DNA of 64,000 nt, taken from Rhizobium binae (GTDB lineage Bacteria; Pseudomonadota; Alphaproteobacteria; Rhizobiales; Rhizobiaceae). Under the pieces are notes generated by a model. The model did no database searches and was not told the origin of the DNA. It saw only the letters and a list, made by a program, of their open reading frames with translations. The stretch covers positions 1,119,001 through 1,183,000 of the forward strand of contig NZ_CP071604.1 in assembly GCF_017357225.1 (NCBI RefSeq), read 5' to 3'. Position numbers and translations under genes: made by a program. Positions 17,745 to 25,881 of the stretch are shown one piece after another. Position 1 is the first letter of the stretch; each line of letters begins with the position of its first letter.

Positions 17745-20720
17745 ATGACAGATATCGCGCAGATGCAGGAACAGCGATCGATCGCCCTTCGACAGACCGC
17801 CTCGGGTGCGCCGGAGCTCCCGTCCAACCCGTTCTTCGGGGTCGGGCCGATCACCGATGCGACGACCGACGAGGTGGATAGCCGCCTGCGGCGCATCGCC
17901 TTCGACGCCTGGATCGAGAAGACCTATCGCAAGTTCGACGATCGGGGCAACGATATCGGCGGCTTCACCACGGCCGAGATTTCCCGCAGCATGCATCGCG
18001 GCTATCCGGCCGACAAGATCCTGACCGACATGATGCGGGCGATCCATCGCTATTTCGGCTTCCCCAGGGAGAACCGCATGGCGGTCGGGCTTGGCGGCGG
18101 CCATAGCGGCTTCACCGTCTGCATCCAGCACCTGATGAATGCCAACGACGCCGGCCAGCGCCTCTATGTCGATACGCCGCGGCCGGAGAGCGATCCGTCG
18201 AGGGCGGCCGGCTTCTTCCGCCAGTCCTGGGCGACGCAGTTGATCGAGATGCAGCGCTTCGCCGAAAAGGGCTGCGAGAGCCGCATTCATTTCGCCGCCT
18301 CCGAGGGGGTGATCCCGACGGCGGCCGAACTGTCCAGCCTCGGCGTTTCGATCTTCGTCGGCGTCGGCCACGAGACGACGGGGGCGAATGCCTATACCAG
18401 CGGCGAGATCCGCGAACTGCTGACCTGGCTCGACGGCGATCCGGCCAACCGCCATGCGGTGTTCGATGCCACCTCGATGCTCGGCGCCATGCCCTGGGAG
18501 CCTGAACTGGTCAGCGCCGTCATGGCGAAATGCTGCCTGTTCATGCCGTTCCAGAAGGCGATCGGCGGCATCTCCGGCTATTTCGTCGCCTCCTTCACGC
18601 CGCATGCCCTGGCGCTGATCGAGAAGAACCAGCAGGATCCGGCCTGGGCGATCCCGCGCCAGCTGAAGATCGCCCCGCCGATCGATCCGCGCCAGCCATT
18701 TTCGGCCAAGCGCTCCGTCGATGCCGGGCCGTTCTACGATGCCGCGGAAGACCGCATGCTCGGCGGCGTCATCAACACCTACAGCGCGCTCGCCTTTGCC
18801 GAGACCACCTTCGGCCTGCTGCAGTCGGAAGCCCGGGTCGGCTCGGTCGTCGATCTCAACCGCCGCTCCGCCGCCAACCGCGCGGTGGTCGACGAATGGG
18901 TCAAGTCGCACCCGCTGCTGTCCTTGACCGTCACCGATGCCGAGCGGCGTGGTGCGGCGGTGACGCTGCTGAAGGTCGAGGACGCCGATATCACCGATGC
19001 CGGCATCCACGCCCGCATCATCGCCCGCTCCAAGCAGCTGCTCGGTTATGAGGGCATCACCCATCCGAACGGCGAATACGAGCCCGGCCTCGATGCCGCC
19101 CACTACGTCAATGCCTTCCCCGGCACGCCGGGCGATTACCGCGCCTGGGTCGGCGGCATCCGCGAGCCCGAAGATGTCGTCGCCCTGTTGGAAAACCTGC
19201 AATATGCCTATCTGCGCGCCAAGATCGTCGTGCTCGAGGAAGAACTCGCCAAACACGGCGTGACCTTCGAGGCGCCGGTCAAGGCCGATGGCGCTGTGCG
19301 CAAGGACGATCCGACCCGCGCCTACACGGTGCTGATCGCCGATCTGGTGGGCTTACGCTTCGGCGCCGACGGCGAGCCTGATTACAGCGAGGTCAAGGCC
19401 TATATCGAGGAAAAGGGCGGCGTCTTCCATCTCGGCCCGCTGGGTGATCGCGAAAGCCTCGAAAAGGACCGCATCCATTTCTTCTATCTGCCGAATCTCA
19501 GCACCGAGGCGGAGATCCTGCCGCAGACCGACAAGGGCCAGTACGACGCGCTGATCGCGGCGGCGACCTTCATCCCGAAGGCTTCCGTCTTCCCGCTCGG
19601 CGGCGTGCGCATCGGCGCCGGCACCGCCAATATGGGCTCGGCCTCCTGGGGCGGCGGCAACGGCGAGGGCGGCGATGCGCCCCTGATGAACACGCCGGGG
19701 ATCAACAGCCGCGCGACCGCCCAGATGGTGATGAAGGCGATCCTCAAGGTCGTTCCCGACCTGCCGGTCGACCGGCTGCACCGGATGGTCGCCGGCGGTG
19801 ATTTCGACACGGGCCGTCAGCTCAGGGATTTCCCGACGGCAAAGCTCGAGGGCCGCAAGCTCGCCGTGCTCGGCTATGGCAATATCGGCCGCGAAGTCGC
19901 CAAGCTCGCCAAGGCCTTCGGCATGACGGTGGCGATCTACGCCCGCGCGCATCACAAGCGCTGGATCGAGGCGGAGGGTTTTACCTATGCCGCAAGCCCG
20001 GTCGAAGCGGCAAGCGGCGCCGATGTGCTCTCCGTCCATATCGGCCTCGGCCGGCTCGACGCATCGACCGGCGTCTATTCCAATGCCGGCACCGTCGATG
20101 CCACGGTGCTCTCCGCCATGAAGGACGGCGCCGTGCTCGTCAATTACGACCGTGGCGAGGTCGTTGATACCGACGCGCTCGACGCGGCCCTGTCGACCGG
20201 CAAGATCGCGCATGCGGCGATCGACGCCGACCTCTTCAGGGATGCCGCGACAGGCGCGCTGAGCGGCCCGATGCTGCCCTACCTGCCGCTCGAACAGCGT
20301 CACAAGGGCAAGCTCGAGCTTTTGCCGCATGCCGCCGCCGATACCGACCACCCTTCGCGGGTGACCGGCGCCAAGCAGGCGGTCGACCAGATCTTCGACG
20401 TCATCCGCTTCAAGTCGGTCGTCAATCTCAAGGGCGACCTGCCGGAGGGTTACGTCTCCGCCGGCAGCCGCACGCCGGCCGGCATCGGCAAGGTGACGAA
20501 GCAGGCGGTCGCTGAAGCCGGCGGCAAGGCGGAGCTGCTCGAAGAACTCCGCGAGGTCTCGGAAAAGATCGCCGCCATATCAGGCGCGCTCTCTGCCGTC
20601 TCAGATCCGGGCCACCGCGGCCGGATCGTCGAGCGTTACACCGCTCTCCTGGTCGAAAACGTCGACCGGCAGCGCGCGCTCCTCGATGAGCTCGGCCTCT
20701 ACGGGCCGGCGGAGGGGTGA
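17745..20720 (+). CDS. SerC-like aminotransferase / phosphoglycerate-dehydrogenase-like fusion
   Basis: This 991-residue protein joins two serine-pathway-like folds. The N-terminal part (about 1-450) resembles phosphoserine aminotransferase (fold type I), with the probable PLP lysine in FQKAIGGISG near 271. The C-terminal part (about 520-900) resembles D-2-hydroxyacid/3-phosphoglycerate dehydrogenase, with Rossmann motif GYGNIG near 710, the Arg in NYDRGEVVD and His in PHAAADT. A helical tail follows. Together they could convert 3-phosphoglycerate to phosphoserine, but the real substrates are not proven. An in-frame ATG at 17706 is an alternative start; upstream sequence is repeat DNA. Confidence 0.85.
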   Translation: MTDIAQMQEQRSIALRQTASGAPELPSNPFFGVGPITDATTDEVDSRLRRIAFDAWIEKTYRKFDDRGNDIGGFTTAEISRSMHRGYPADKILTDMMRAIHRYFGFPRENRMAVGLGGGHSGFTVCIQHLMNANDAGQRLYVDTPRPESDPSRAAGFFRQSWATQLIEMQRFAEKGCESRIHFAASEGVIPTAAELSSLGVSIFVGVGHETTGANAYTSGEIRELLTWLDGDPANRHAVFDATSMLGAMPWEPELVSAVMAKCCLFMPFQKAIGGISGYFVASFTPHALALIEKNQQDPAWAIPRQLKIAPPIDPRQPFSAKRSVDAGPFYDAAEDRMLGGVINTYSALAFAETTFGLLQSEARVGSVVDLNRRSAANRAVVDEWVKSHPLLSLTVTDAERRGAAVTLLKVEDADITDAGIHARIIARSKQLLGYEGITHPNGEYEPGLDAAHYVNAFPGTPGDYRAWVGGIREPEDVVALLENLQYAYLRAKIVVLEEELAKHGVTFEAPVKADGAVRKDDPTRAYTVLIADLVGLRFGADGEPDYSEVKAYIEEKGGVFHLGPLGDRESLEKDRIHFFYLPNLSTEAEILPQTDKGQYDALIAAATFIPKASVFPLGGVRIGAGTANMGSASWGGGNGEGGDAPLMNTPGINSRATAQMVMKAILKVVPDLPVDRLHRMVAGGDFDTGRQLRDFPTAKLEGRKLAVLGYGNIGREVAKLAKAFGMTVAIYARAHHKRWIEAEGFTYAASPVEAASGADVLSVHIGLGRLDASTGVYSNAGTVDATVLSAMKDGAVLVNYDRGEVVDTDALDAALSTGKIAHAAIDADLFRDAATGALSGPMLPYLPLEQRHKGKLELLPHAAADTDHPSRVTGAKQAVDQIFDVIRFKSVVNLKGDLPEGYVSAGSRTPAGIGKVTKQAVAEAGGKAELLEELREVSEKIAAISGALSAVSDPGHRGRIVERYTALLVENVDRQRALLDELGLYGPAEG

Positions 20721-20765
20721 GACCTATCGACGGCTCGTGGGGCAACGATGGCTCTTGTCATTGAC

Positions 20766-20978
20766 GTCGTGCCGCGAGGCCCCCTCATCCGACCCTTCGG
20801 GCCACCTTCTCCCCGCTGGGGAGAAGAGGGAGAGTGGCGCTTCGCCATCCACCCCATTGGATGAAGTGCCTACAAGCAGGCGGGTTCGTTTGCGAGTGTC
20901 GGAGCGACTTGCTTCCCCTTCTCCCCAGCGGGGAGAAGGTGGCCCGCAGGGTCGGATGAGGGGGCCTCGCGGCACGAC
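20766..20978. repeat. 61-bp inverted repeat with 91-bp spacer
   Basis: The arms 20766-20826 and 20918-20978 are reverse complements except for one base. They carry GTCGTGCCGCGAGGCCCCC and CACCTTCTCCCCGCTGGGG modules. The structure lies between the dehydrogenase fusion and the lipoprotein and could fold into a long hairpin. It belongs to the same repeat class as 7836-7980. No gene is seen in 20721-21137. Confidence 0.85.
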
Positions 20979-21077
20979 CTAAACATCATCATTCGTTCCG
21001 TGACCCGTGCCTGAGGCCGTAGGCCTGAAACGATCCGCAACTGCCGTGGTGCGGATGCTTTGAGGCTAAACTTGTAG

Positions 21078-21112
21078 CCCCAAACGAAAACAGGCGGCAC
21101 CAGGCCGCCTGT
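21078..21112 (-). terminator. Rho-independent terminator of the lipoprotein gene
   Basis: Read on the minus strand, ACAGGCGGC and GCCGCCTGT form a perfect 9-bp stem with a 5-base loop (21090-21112), followed by TTTTCGTTTG. It lies 26 bases after the lipoprotein stop codon. Confidence 0.85.
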
Positions 21113-21137
21113 CCTCACATGCCGGACGAACCGGCCG

Positions 21138-21545
21138 TTACTTCTGTTCGGGCGCCAGGAACTCTGCGCAATAGGACGGGCCGTTAACGCCCGGAATGTC
21201 GGCGACGGTGCGGATGTCGCGGATCGTGTAGTCGGAGCTGGTGGTGATGTCGGCCTGGCAGCGCAGATAGGCGGTGCGGGCGGCGGCGATCTGCTTGCCG
21301 CGCTTGCCATCGGCGCCCTCGGCATATTTGGCCGGAATGCGCACGGTCTTGTAGCCGCCGCGCCAGGTATAGATGGTGCTCGCACCTTCCTCGCGATCGC
21401 TGATCGGCGGCCCGTAGGCGGCAAAGAAGATGCCGGCCGATTTGCCGACCCAGCGGGCCTCGATCGGATTGCCGGCGGAAGGAATGGTCGTGCATCCGGC
21501 AAGCGCAATTGCAAGCCCGGCCGCGGTGATGGTGCGGAGTTTCAT
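21138..21545 (-). CDS. Small lipoprotein, function unknown
   Basis: The 135-residue protein has a lipoprotein signal peptide (MKLRTITAAGLAIALAGC) with lipobox LAGC, so Cys18 would be lipidated and the protein held at the cell envelope. The mature part has TIYTWRGGYKTVRIP and two further cysteines (LRCQAD, SYCAEF) that could pair. I do not recognise the family; similar single-gene lipoproteins are common in Rhizobiaceae. It has its own terminator and probably its own promoter. Confidence 0.8.
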   Translation of the reverse strand: MKLRTITAAGLAIALAGCTTIPSAGNPIEARWVGKSAGIFFAAYGPPISDREEGASTIYTWRGGYKTVRIPAKYAEGADGKRGKQIAAARTAYLRCQADITTSSDYTIRDIRTVADIPGVNGPSYCAEFLAPEQK

Positions 21546-21764
21546 CGTGTCGTCCCTGATCTCTGGCGCATTGGCTGCGAAGCCGCCGTCACGGCGGTTT
21601 CGCCTGTCCCGCCGAGCCCTTTAGCGCGGAACCCGGCAAAAGAAAATTGCCCCTTTTGCACTTCCGTTCGATTTGCTTCGGGTGTGTCTTTTTGCTGCAG
21701 CGGCCCATTCCGGCCCCTGTCATCAACCCGTCAAAAAATCCCTCGGCTTTTTGAAATTTGGCGC

Positions 21765-21792
21765 TTGTGCAACCAGATAGGCTGTTCTATAG
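21765..21792 (+). promoter_or_regulatory. Probable promoter of tRNA-Pro
   Basis: TTGTGC (21765-21770) and CTATAG (21787-21792) are separated by 16 bases and lie 16 bases before the tRNA. This fits rhizobial housekeeping promoters for tRNA genes. Confidence 0.5.
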
Positions 21793-21807
21793 AAGCGCCG
21801 CTGGTCA

Positions 21808-21884
21808 CGGAGTGTAGCGCAGTCTGGTAGCGCACCACGTTCGGGACGTGGGGGTCGAGTGTTCGAATCACTCCACTCCGACCA
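21808..21884 (+). tRNA. tRNA-Pro (anticodon CGG)
   Basis: The 77-nt cloverleaf has a seven-base acceptor stem CGGAGTG/CACTCCG, discriminator A and encoded CCA. The anticodon stem CCACG/CGTGG encloses loop TTCGGGA, giving anticodon CGG (codon CCG). The T arm contains GTTCGAATC. The 3' part from the anticodon loop onward is the integration site of the adjacent 17-kb element, whose insertion leaves the tRNA intact. Confidence 0.97.
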
Positions 21885-21918
21885 GCTAGAAACCCCGCTT
21901 CGGCGGGGTTTTTCGTTT
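21839..21918. repeat. attL: 80-bp direct repeat in tRNA-Pro
   Basis: This 80-bp block is repeated without mismatch at 39068-39147. It spans the 3' 46 bases of tRNA-Pro from the anticodon loop plus the terminator behind it. The bases just outside differ at the two copies, which defines the ends of the duplication. The integrase gene starts its stop codon 53 bases away. Confidence 0.95.
21889..21915 (+). terminator. Terminator behind tRNA-Pro
   Basis: AACCCCGC-TTCG-GCGGGGTT followed by TTTCGTTT is a strong rho-independent hairpin. It is part of the 80-bp att repeat, so the identical hairpin recurs at 39119-39145. Confidence 0.9.
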
Positions 21919-21970
21919 TCGCCGATATTGCTGCTCGGGAAGACACGGCAACGAATACGGCAATGAATGG

Positions 21971-23080
21971 TCACTTCTTCCTCCCTGCGCGGCCGGTCGT
22001 GAACGCTGCACCGACATTTGCCTGGTGATCGGGATGGTGGTGGCCATAGGTCTTTTCCAGCGTCTCAAGCGTCATGCCGAGATAGCCTGACGTCTCCCAC
22101 TTGTCGGCTGCGGCCTGCATCAGCCAAGTGGCTGCGGTGTGCCTCAGCGTGTGCCTGACGACGCCTTTCGCATCATCGCCCAGCACCTCATCAACAAGGT
22201 TCCTGAAGGCGCGCTTCGGATCGGCCGGCTTGCCGTTGTACTCGACGACATATTTGGCGCCCATGCGATGCCAGCGGCGCATGTGTGCGAGCAGGCGCCC
22301 CGGCAGGCGAATCGGAGGAGCGCGCTTATTGTCGGCGACTGCCTCACCTTCCCAGGCGCGATAAAAGACGCCGGCGTCGAGGTCGATATACGGTCGCCCC
22401 TCTTCTTTAATGAACGAGGCTTGCCATACGCGCGCCGATCGGCTGCCGGTGTAGACGGCGGCCAGCGTGAAGCGGGCGATATGAATGGTCGGACGCCACT
22501 TGTTCGGTACTCCCCGGTACTTGCTGCGCTTGCGGTAAGCCGCCCAGATCAGCTTGGCCATCGTCGACCTTTCCAGGTGCTTGACGCGGCCTTTCGCCTT
22601 TGGTGGGAGCGTGACGGTCACTGCCTCGCGTGTGACCTTGTCGGCGATCGCCTGACGGCAAGCTGCCCGCAGATCCTCGAGCTCGCGACGGGCGCCGTTT
22701 GGCGTTCCGCGCATCTTGACGTACTCGGCGCAGGTCGCGCTCGTGATGTCGTCGAGCGTTTTGTCGCCCCAGTAGGACATGAGGTTTTCAGCACGAGCCG
22801 CGAGCTCCTTCGGCCGGGTGGCAACGTCCTTCTTGAGCGATAGGTAGTGAGCCAGCACCTCGGCGATGGCGACTTCCGACGCCGGACGGTTCTTCGATGG
22901 TGTCTGCGTTAGGAATTGCCGGCCGATGTGCTCGGCTAACGCCTTTTCAGCTCCGCTACGATCATGCTCACCGCAGCCTGTGCCGAACTGCTTGCCCCCG
23001 TCGAGGATGACCCAGACCGCGGCACGGTCTTTGTTGGCTGGGCGAAGCCAGAGGCGGGCAGGTTTGCGGGCGCGCGACAT
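21971..23080 (-). CDS. int: Tyrosine recombinase (integrase)
   Basis: The 369-residue site-specific recombinase has an N-terminal SAM-like arm/core-binding region (about 60-150) and a C-terminal catalytic domain. The first catalytic Arg lies in YTGSRSARVW, the H-x-x-R box is HTLRH, and the nucleophilic Tyr is in LEKTYGHHHPDH. It lies beside attL and points toward the tRNA, the usual position for a tRNA-targeting integrase, and should catalyse integration and excision at the 80-bp repeats. Its 5' end overlaps the preceding probable excisionase gene by about 145 bases. Confidence 0.95.
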   Translation of the reverse strand: MSRARKPARLWLRPANKDRAAVWVILDGGKQFGTGCGEHDRSGAEKALAEHIGRQFLTQTPSKNRPASEVAIAEVLAHYLSLKKDVATRPKELAARAENLMSYWGDKTLDDITSATCAEYVKMRGTPNGARRELEDLRAACRQAIADKVTREAVTVTLPPKAKGRVKHLERSTMAKLIWAAYRKRSKYRGVPNKWRPTIHIARFTLAAVYTGSRSARVWQASFIKEEGRPYIDLDAGVFYRAWEGEAVADNKRAPPIRLPGRLLAHMRRWHRMGAKYVVEYNGKPADPKRAFRNLVDEVLGDDAKGVVRHTLRHTAATWLMQAAADKWETSGYLGMTLETLEKTYGHHHPDHQANVGAAFTTGRAGRKK

Positions 23081-23277
23081 GCTTGTTTCATCTCCTCTAT
23101 CGCTCGAAGCGTCGTGAAATCCTTCCCGGCAATGCGCATGATGACCAGCCGGCCGCGCGCCGCTTCCTTCCGCAGTCCGCTCACCGTCATCCCGCCGTGC
23201 GGAAAGGCTACCGGCACGACATCGGCCAGCCGCATCGGTGCGTCGGGAAGCAGATTATCGTTTGCAGCAGTCGGCAT
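22936..23277 (-). CDS. Probable excisionase/recombination directionality factor
   Basis: The protein of 113 residues begins MPTAANDNLL. It carries a compact winged-helix-like stretch, RLADVVPVAFPHGGMTVSGLRKEAARGRLVIMRIAGKDFTTLRAIEEM being its core region at about 16-62. Small proteins of this look sit directly upstream of integrases in many rhizobial elements. A strongly overlapping reading with int is unusual (about 145 bases), so the true C-terminus or int start may differ. The frame is open upstream to 23391, but that part reads poorly and lacks an RBS. Confidence 0.6.
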   Translation of the reverse strand: MPTAANDNLLPDAPMRLADVVPVAFPHGGMTVSGLRKEAARGRLVIMRIAGKDFTTLRAIEEMKQACRAPANLPASGFAQPTKTVPRSGSSSTGASSSAQAAVSMIVAELKRR

Positions 23278-23455
23278 CGTTCCTCCGTGAAGTCGCGGGA
23301 AGCTTTGTCTGCATCGCGTCGGGATATGTCCAGAAAATAGACCGGCCGGCGCGCCTCGTGGGTGGGAGAGGGTGGTGATCGCGCCGGCCATCGGTGTTCA
23401 TGCTGCCCGCCGCCAATGCGGCTCGACGACGGGCAGCTCAGCCGGCCGCCACCGG

Positions 23456-23761
23456 CTATCTCCGAGGCGCGCCGGGTGGCGCCTCCTCAATCAATTCCCA
23501 AAGCTCCCCGCGGCGGTACGTCGTGTATAAGAGCCAATCCATGGTGCCGCGCTCCTCGTTGCAGCGCTTGCATGCCAGGGCAATGTTGTCACGGTTATTG
23601 CGGCCGCCGTCGGCGCGCCGCCGCAGGTGCTCGAGTGTCTCAGCATTCGGCGGCTGCTTCCACGGTGGCCGGTCACTGAGAACCATCGGCTGAAGGCAGT
23701 AGCAGCAGCGACCGCCCTGCTTCTCGCGTATCTTGATGCGGTTCTGGATGTGGCGGGTCAT
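23456..23761 (-). CDS. HNH endonuclease-like protein
   Basis: The 101-residue protein has a zinc-knuckle HNH fold: CCYCLQPM, then LEHLRRRADGGRNNRDNIALACKRCNEERG, giving the CxxC...H...N...CxxC pattern. Phages often carry such genes beside packaging functions, but here it lies near the integrase end. It may be a free-standing homing-type nuclease or an accessory nuclease. Confidence 0.85.
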   Translation of the reverse strand: MTRHIQNRIKIREKQGGRCCYCLQPMVLSDRPPWKQPPNAETLEHLRRRADGGRNNRDNIALACKRCNEERGTMDWLLYTTYRRGELWELIEEAPPGAPRR

Positions 23762-23796
23762 GATCCACCTGACAGGGGTCGTCGGTTACGCAGTGC

Positions 23797-24228
23797 TCAG
23801 TTGGTCGCCGGCCTGTTGCCTGCGAAATAATCAGCGGAAACGTCCTCACGCATCACGCCAGTCTCGCGCTCGAGGAAGGAAAGTACGGAAGCGGCAAGCC
23901 TCTGAATCTGCCGCAGGCTCAACTCTCCATCATCGTCCGCGATCCAACCCGCGTCGAACCGGTCAAGCTCACCGATCGCCATGGCCAACTGAAGGACTGC
24001 TAGCTCGGGCGTCGTCGCTTCTGTCCGTGCTGCCCGCTCGCGGGTGGCGTCCATCGACACCATCAAGCTCCGAGCCAACTCCTCTTCATGCATCTCGTCT
24101 GCTGCGTGCATCGCGCTGACGAAAGCCTTCGTCTTTCTTACAATCCGTGCTTCGGCTTGGTTAAAAGGTCTCTTAATAAGAGCCCTTGGCAGCAAAGTTC
24201 TGTCATCGGTGGCGATGTGGATGGTCAT
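23797..24228 (-). CDS. Hypothetical protein divergent from the XRE regulator
   Basis: The 143-residue, mostly helical and acidic protein (MTIHIATDDRTLLPRALIKRPFNQAEARIV...) has no family I recognise. The N-terminal 35 residues are basic. It is transcribed leftward from the region that holds nested inverted repeats (24270-24335), so it is probably the first gene of the leftward int-side transcript, under control of the XRE regulator. No signal peptide or membrane segment is visible. Confidence 0.65.
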   Translation of the reverse strand: MTIHIATDDRTLLPRALIKRPFNQAEARIVRKTKAFVSAMHAADEMHEEELARSLMVSMDATRERAARTEATTPELAVLQLAMAIGELDRFDAGWIADDDGELSLRQIQRLAASVLSFLERETGVMREDVSADYFAGNRPATN

Positions 24229-24269
24229 GTGCTTGCTCCTCGTTGCAGGTGGAGTTTAAAAAGTGTATG

Positions 24270-24335
24270 TCATTAAAAAACACCAACGTCAGCTGATTGT
24301 CAATAGAAAATATTGACGTCATCACTTTTTAATGA
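24270..24335. promoter_or_regulatory. Nested inverted repeats at the divergent regulator promoter
   Basis: GTCAATA-GAAAA-TATTGAC (24299-24317) is a perfect inverted repeat. It is enclosed by TCATTAAAAA (24270-24279) and TTTTTAATGA (24326-24335), also perfect complements. It ends nine bases before the XRE start codon, consistent with autorepression. Confidence 0.65.
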
Positions 24336-24344
24336 GATCGCTCA

Positions 24345-24584
24345 ATGACACCCGAACAATGCCGTGCGGCGCGCGCGATGATTGACTGGACGCAGCCGGA
24401 ACTCGCGGCCAAAGCTGGCGTATCACCTTCGACGCTACGTGACTTTGAAGCAGGCCGGCGCACGCCCATAGCCAACAATCTCGCAGCTATTCAGGTTGCG
24501 CTTGAAGCTGCCGGCGTGACTTTCCTCGATGGCAGCTATTCAGGATCGGGCGGCCCTGGCGTCCGCCTCCGGGATCCGGCTTGA
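24345..24584 (+). CDS. XRE-family HTH regulator
   Basis: The 79-residue protein is a single Cro/CI-type helix-turn-helix domain ([37 protein letters not shown]). It lacks a C-terminal protease or dimerisation domain. This form ([17 protein letters not shown]) is common in Rhizobiales mobile elements. It is divergent from 24228 and is the best candidate for the element's lysogeny-type regulator. Loss of a cleavable C-terminus would mean it is not directly SOS-inducible. Confidence 0.9.
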   Translation: MTPEQCRAARAMIDWTQPELAAKAGVSPSTLRDFEAGRRTPIANNLAAIQVALEAAGVTFLDGSYSGSGGPGVRLRDPA

Positions 24585-24609
24585 CAAATTTGTAGGTTGG
24601 CGCAAGCAG

Positions 24610-24632
24610 CTGAAAATACTCAATATTTTCAG
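24610..24632. promoter_or_regulatory. Operator-like palindrome before the HTH gene pair
   Basis: CTGAAAATA-CTCAA-TATTTTCAG has perfect 9-bp arms. It directly precedes TTGACT (24633), a possible -35 hexamer, and lies 53 bases before the next start codon. Confidence 0.6.
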
Positions 24633-24684
24633 TTGACTCCATGCGCCATAACGCTAGCGTGTGCCCTTTCAGGAAGGGTCAGAA

Positions 24685-24984
24685 ATGGCGCAAGCACCCC
24701 TAGACACCATCTACACTGCAGACGAAGCCGCCAGCCGCCTCAGGCTAACTAATCGTGCGCTCATCAAGATCGCGAGACAATATGGATATTGCTCTAGATC
24801 CGGCCGCGACTACCTATTTTCCGAAGCCGATCTCTTAGCTATATGGCAGGCTCTCAGGGAACCAGCCAAGTCACCGAAGCCGCCACCGGTGAAACCATAC
24901 ATTTCCGACCATAACCTTTATGAAGAACTCCAGAGGCTGACCAGAAAAAAGCGCCCAGCTTCTAAGCGATCGGTGCGCGCATGA
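24685..24984 (+). CDS. Small HTH DNA-binding protein
   Basis: The 99-residue protein has an N-terminal HTH resembling the MerR-like/HTH_17 excisionase class (TIYTADEAASRLRLTNRALIKIARQYGYCSRSGRDYLFSEADL) and a basic tail. ATG at 24685 is chosen because AGGAAGGGTCAGAA precedes it; a GTG at 24661 is the alternative. Its stop overlaps the next gene's start (ATGA). It may be an excisionase or early regulator. Confidence 0.75.
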   Translation: MAQAPLDTIYTADEAASRLRLTNRALIKIARQYGYCSRSGRDYLFSEADLLAIWQALREPAKSPKPPPVKPYISDHNLYEELQRLTRKKRPASKRSVRA

Positions 24985-25265
24985 CCACGGAAACCCGCCT
25001 CATGGGAAGAAAGGATGCCGCAACTTACTGCGGCATCGCCGAATCGACGTTCTCGCTCTGGGTCGCGACACACAAGATGCCGCCGGCCATCCCTGGCACT
25101 CGCAAGTGGGACAGAAGAGCGATCGACGCCAAGCTTGACGAGATCAGCGGTCTCGGCGTGAATGACAACGAAGATCCATACGAAAAGTGGATGCGAGAGA
25201 ACTCTGGCGAGACCGATCTGCAGAAATGGCGCCGCGAAAGAGACGAGCGGCGCGGGAAGAAGTAG
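24981..25265 (+). CDS. AlpA-like HTH protein
   Basis: The 94-residue protein starts with a HTH of the AlpA/excisionase kind (RLMGRKDAATYCGIAESTFSLWVATHKMPPAIPGTRKWDRRAID) and ends in a charged helix (KWRRERDERRGKK). It is translationally coupled to the preceding HTH gene. AlpA-type proteins activate integrase/excision in P4-like and PICI-like satellites, which is relevant to the satellite idea, but the role here is inferred only from fold. Confidence 0.75.
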   Translation: MTTETRLMGRKDAATYCGIAESTFSLWVATHKMPPAIPGTRKWDRRAIDAKLDEISGLGVNDNEDPYEKWMRENSGETDLQKWRRERDERRGKK

Positions 25266-25652
25266 ACACATTGGAGGTTGGTTAGCTCACCCACGGCCTG
25301 CTGTTACCGACCATATGGCGGTTGAGCCTTCGGCAATATGATGTGAATCCTGTGGAATTGCCGCCTGTTTAGCGATTAAAGGCCGGCGTTACAATTGACC
25401 TCGGCCTGCGTACACAGTTTGCTTTGCCTGCAGTCACGGGAACGACCGCTCTGACAAAGCGAAATGGTCGCCCCGAGACTGCTGGCGCTGCGCCCGCGCG
25501 AGGAGGGGATGGCTGCAACCATCCTCTCCTTTCGGTAGCTTACCGTGCTACATGTAATGCTGTTGCGCAACATGCAACATGTCGATATCCACGATTCATG
25601 CGGAAAGTTGTCCGCACGCTCGCGCGGCTCTCGCCATAGATGGAGCACCACC
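25266..25652. other. 387-base gap with a short palindrome
   Basis: No convincing gene is seen. The stretch contains the palindrome TGTTGCGCAACA (25560-25571) followed by ATGCAACATG, which could be an operator for the small gene at 25653. Confidence 0.4.
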
Positions 25653-25847
25653 ATGCCAAGCCTCGCGCAGATCACTGGCTCATTGCATATTCACAACTTC
25701 TACATCGAGAAGCTAAAAGCGAACCAGGAACGGCTTTTCGCCAGCGATCCAGAGTTGGCTCAGCTTCTCGACAACGTGGCTGCCGTTTTGTCCGAGCATG
25801 CTGCGGAGTTGGCTGAGGATATTGCCGACAGGGAAGACGAAAGCTGA
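25653..25847 (+). CDS. Small acidic hypothetical protein
   Basis: The 64-residue protein (MPSLAQITGSLHIHNFYIEKLKAN...) is helical and acidic at the C-terminus (ELAEDIADREDES). GGAG lies eight bases before the chosen ATG; the longer frame upstream has no RBS. It converges with the tailspike gene, 34 bases from its stop codon. Function unknown. Confidence 0.6.
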   Translation: MPSLAQITGSLHIHNFYIEKLKANQERLFASDPELAQLLDNVAAVLSEHAAELAEDIADREDES

Positions 25848-25881
25848 AGAGGCGGGCCGAAGCCCGCCCCATGCTCCGCCG

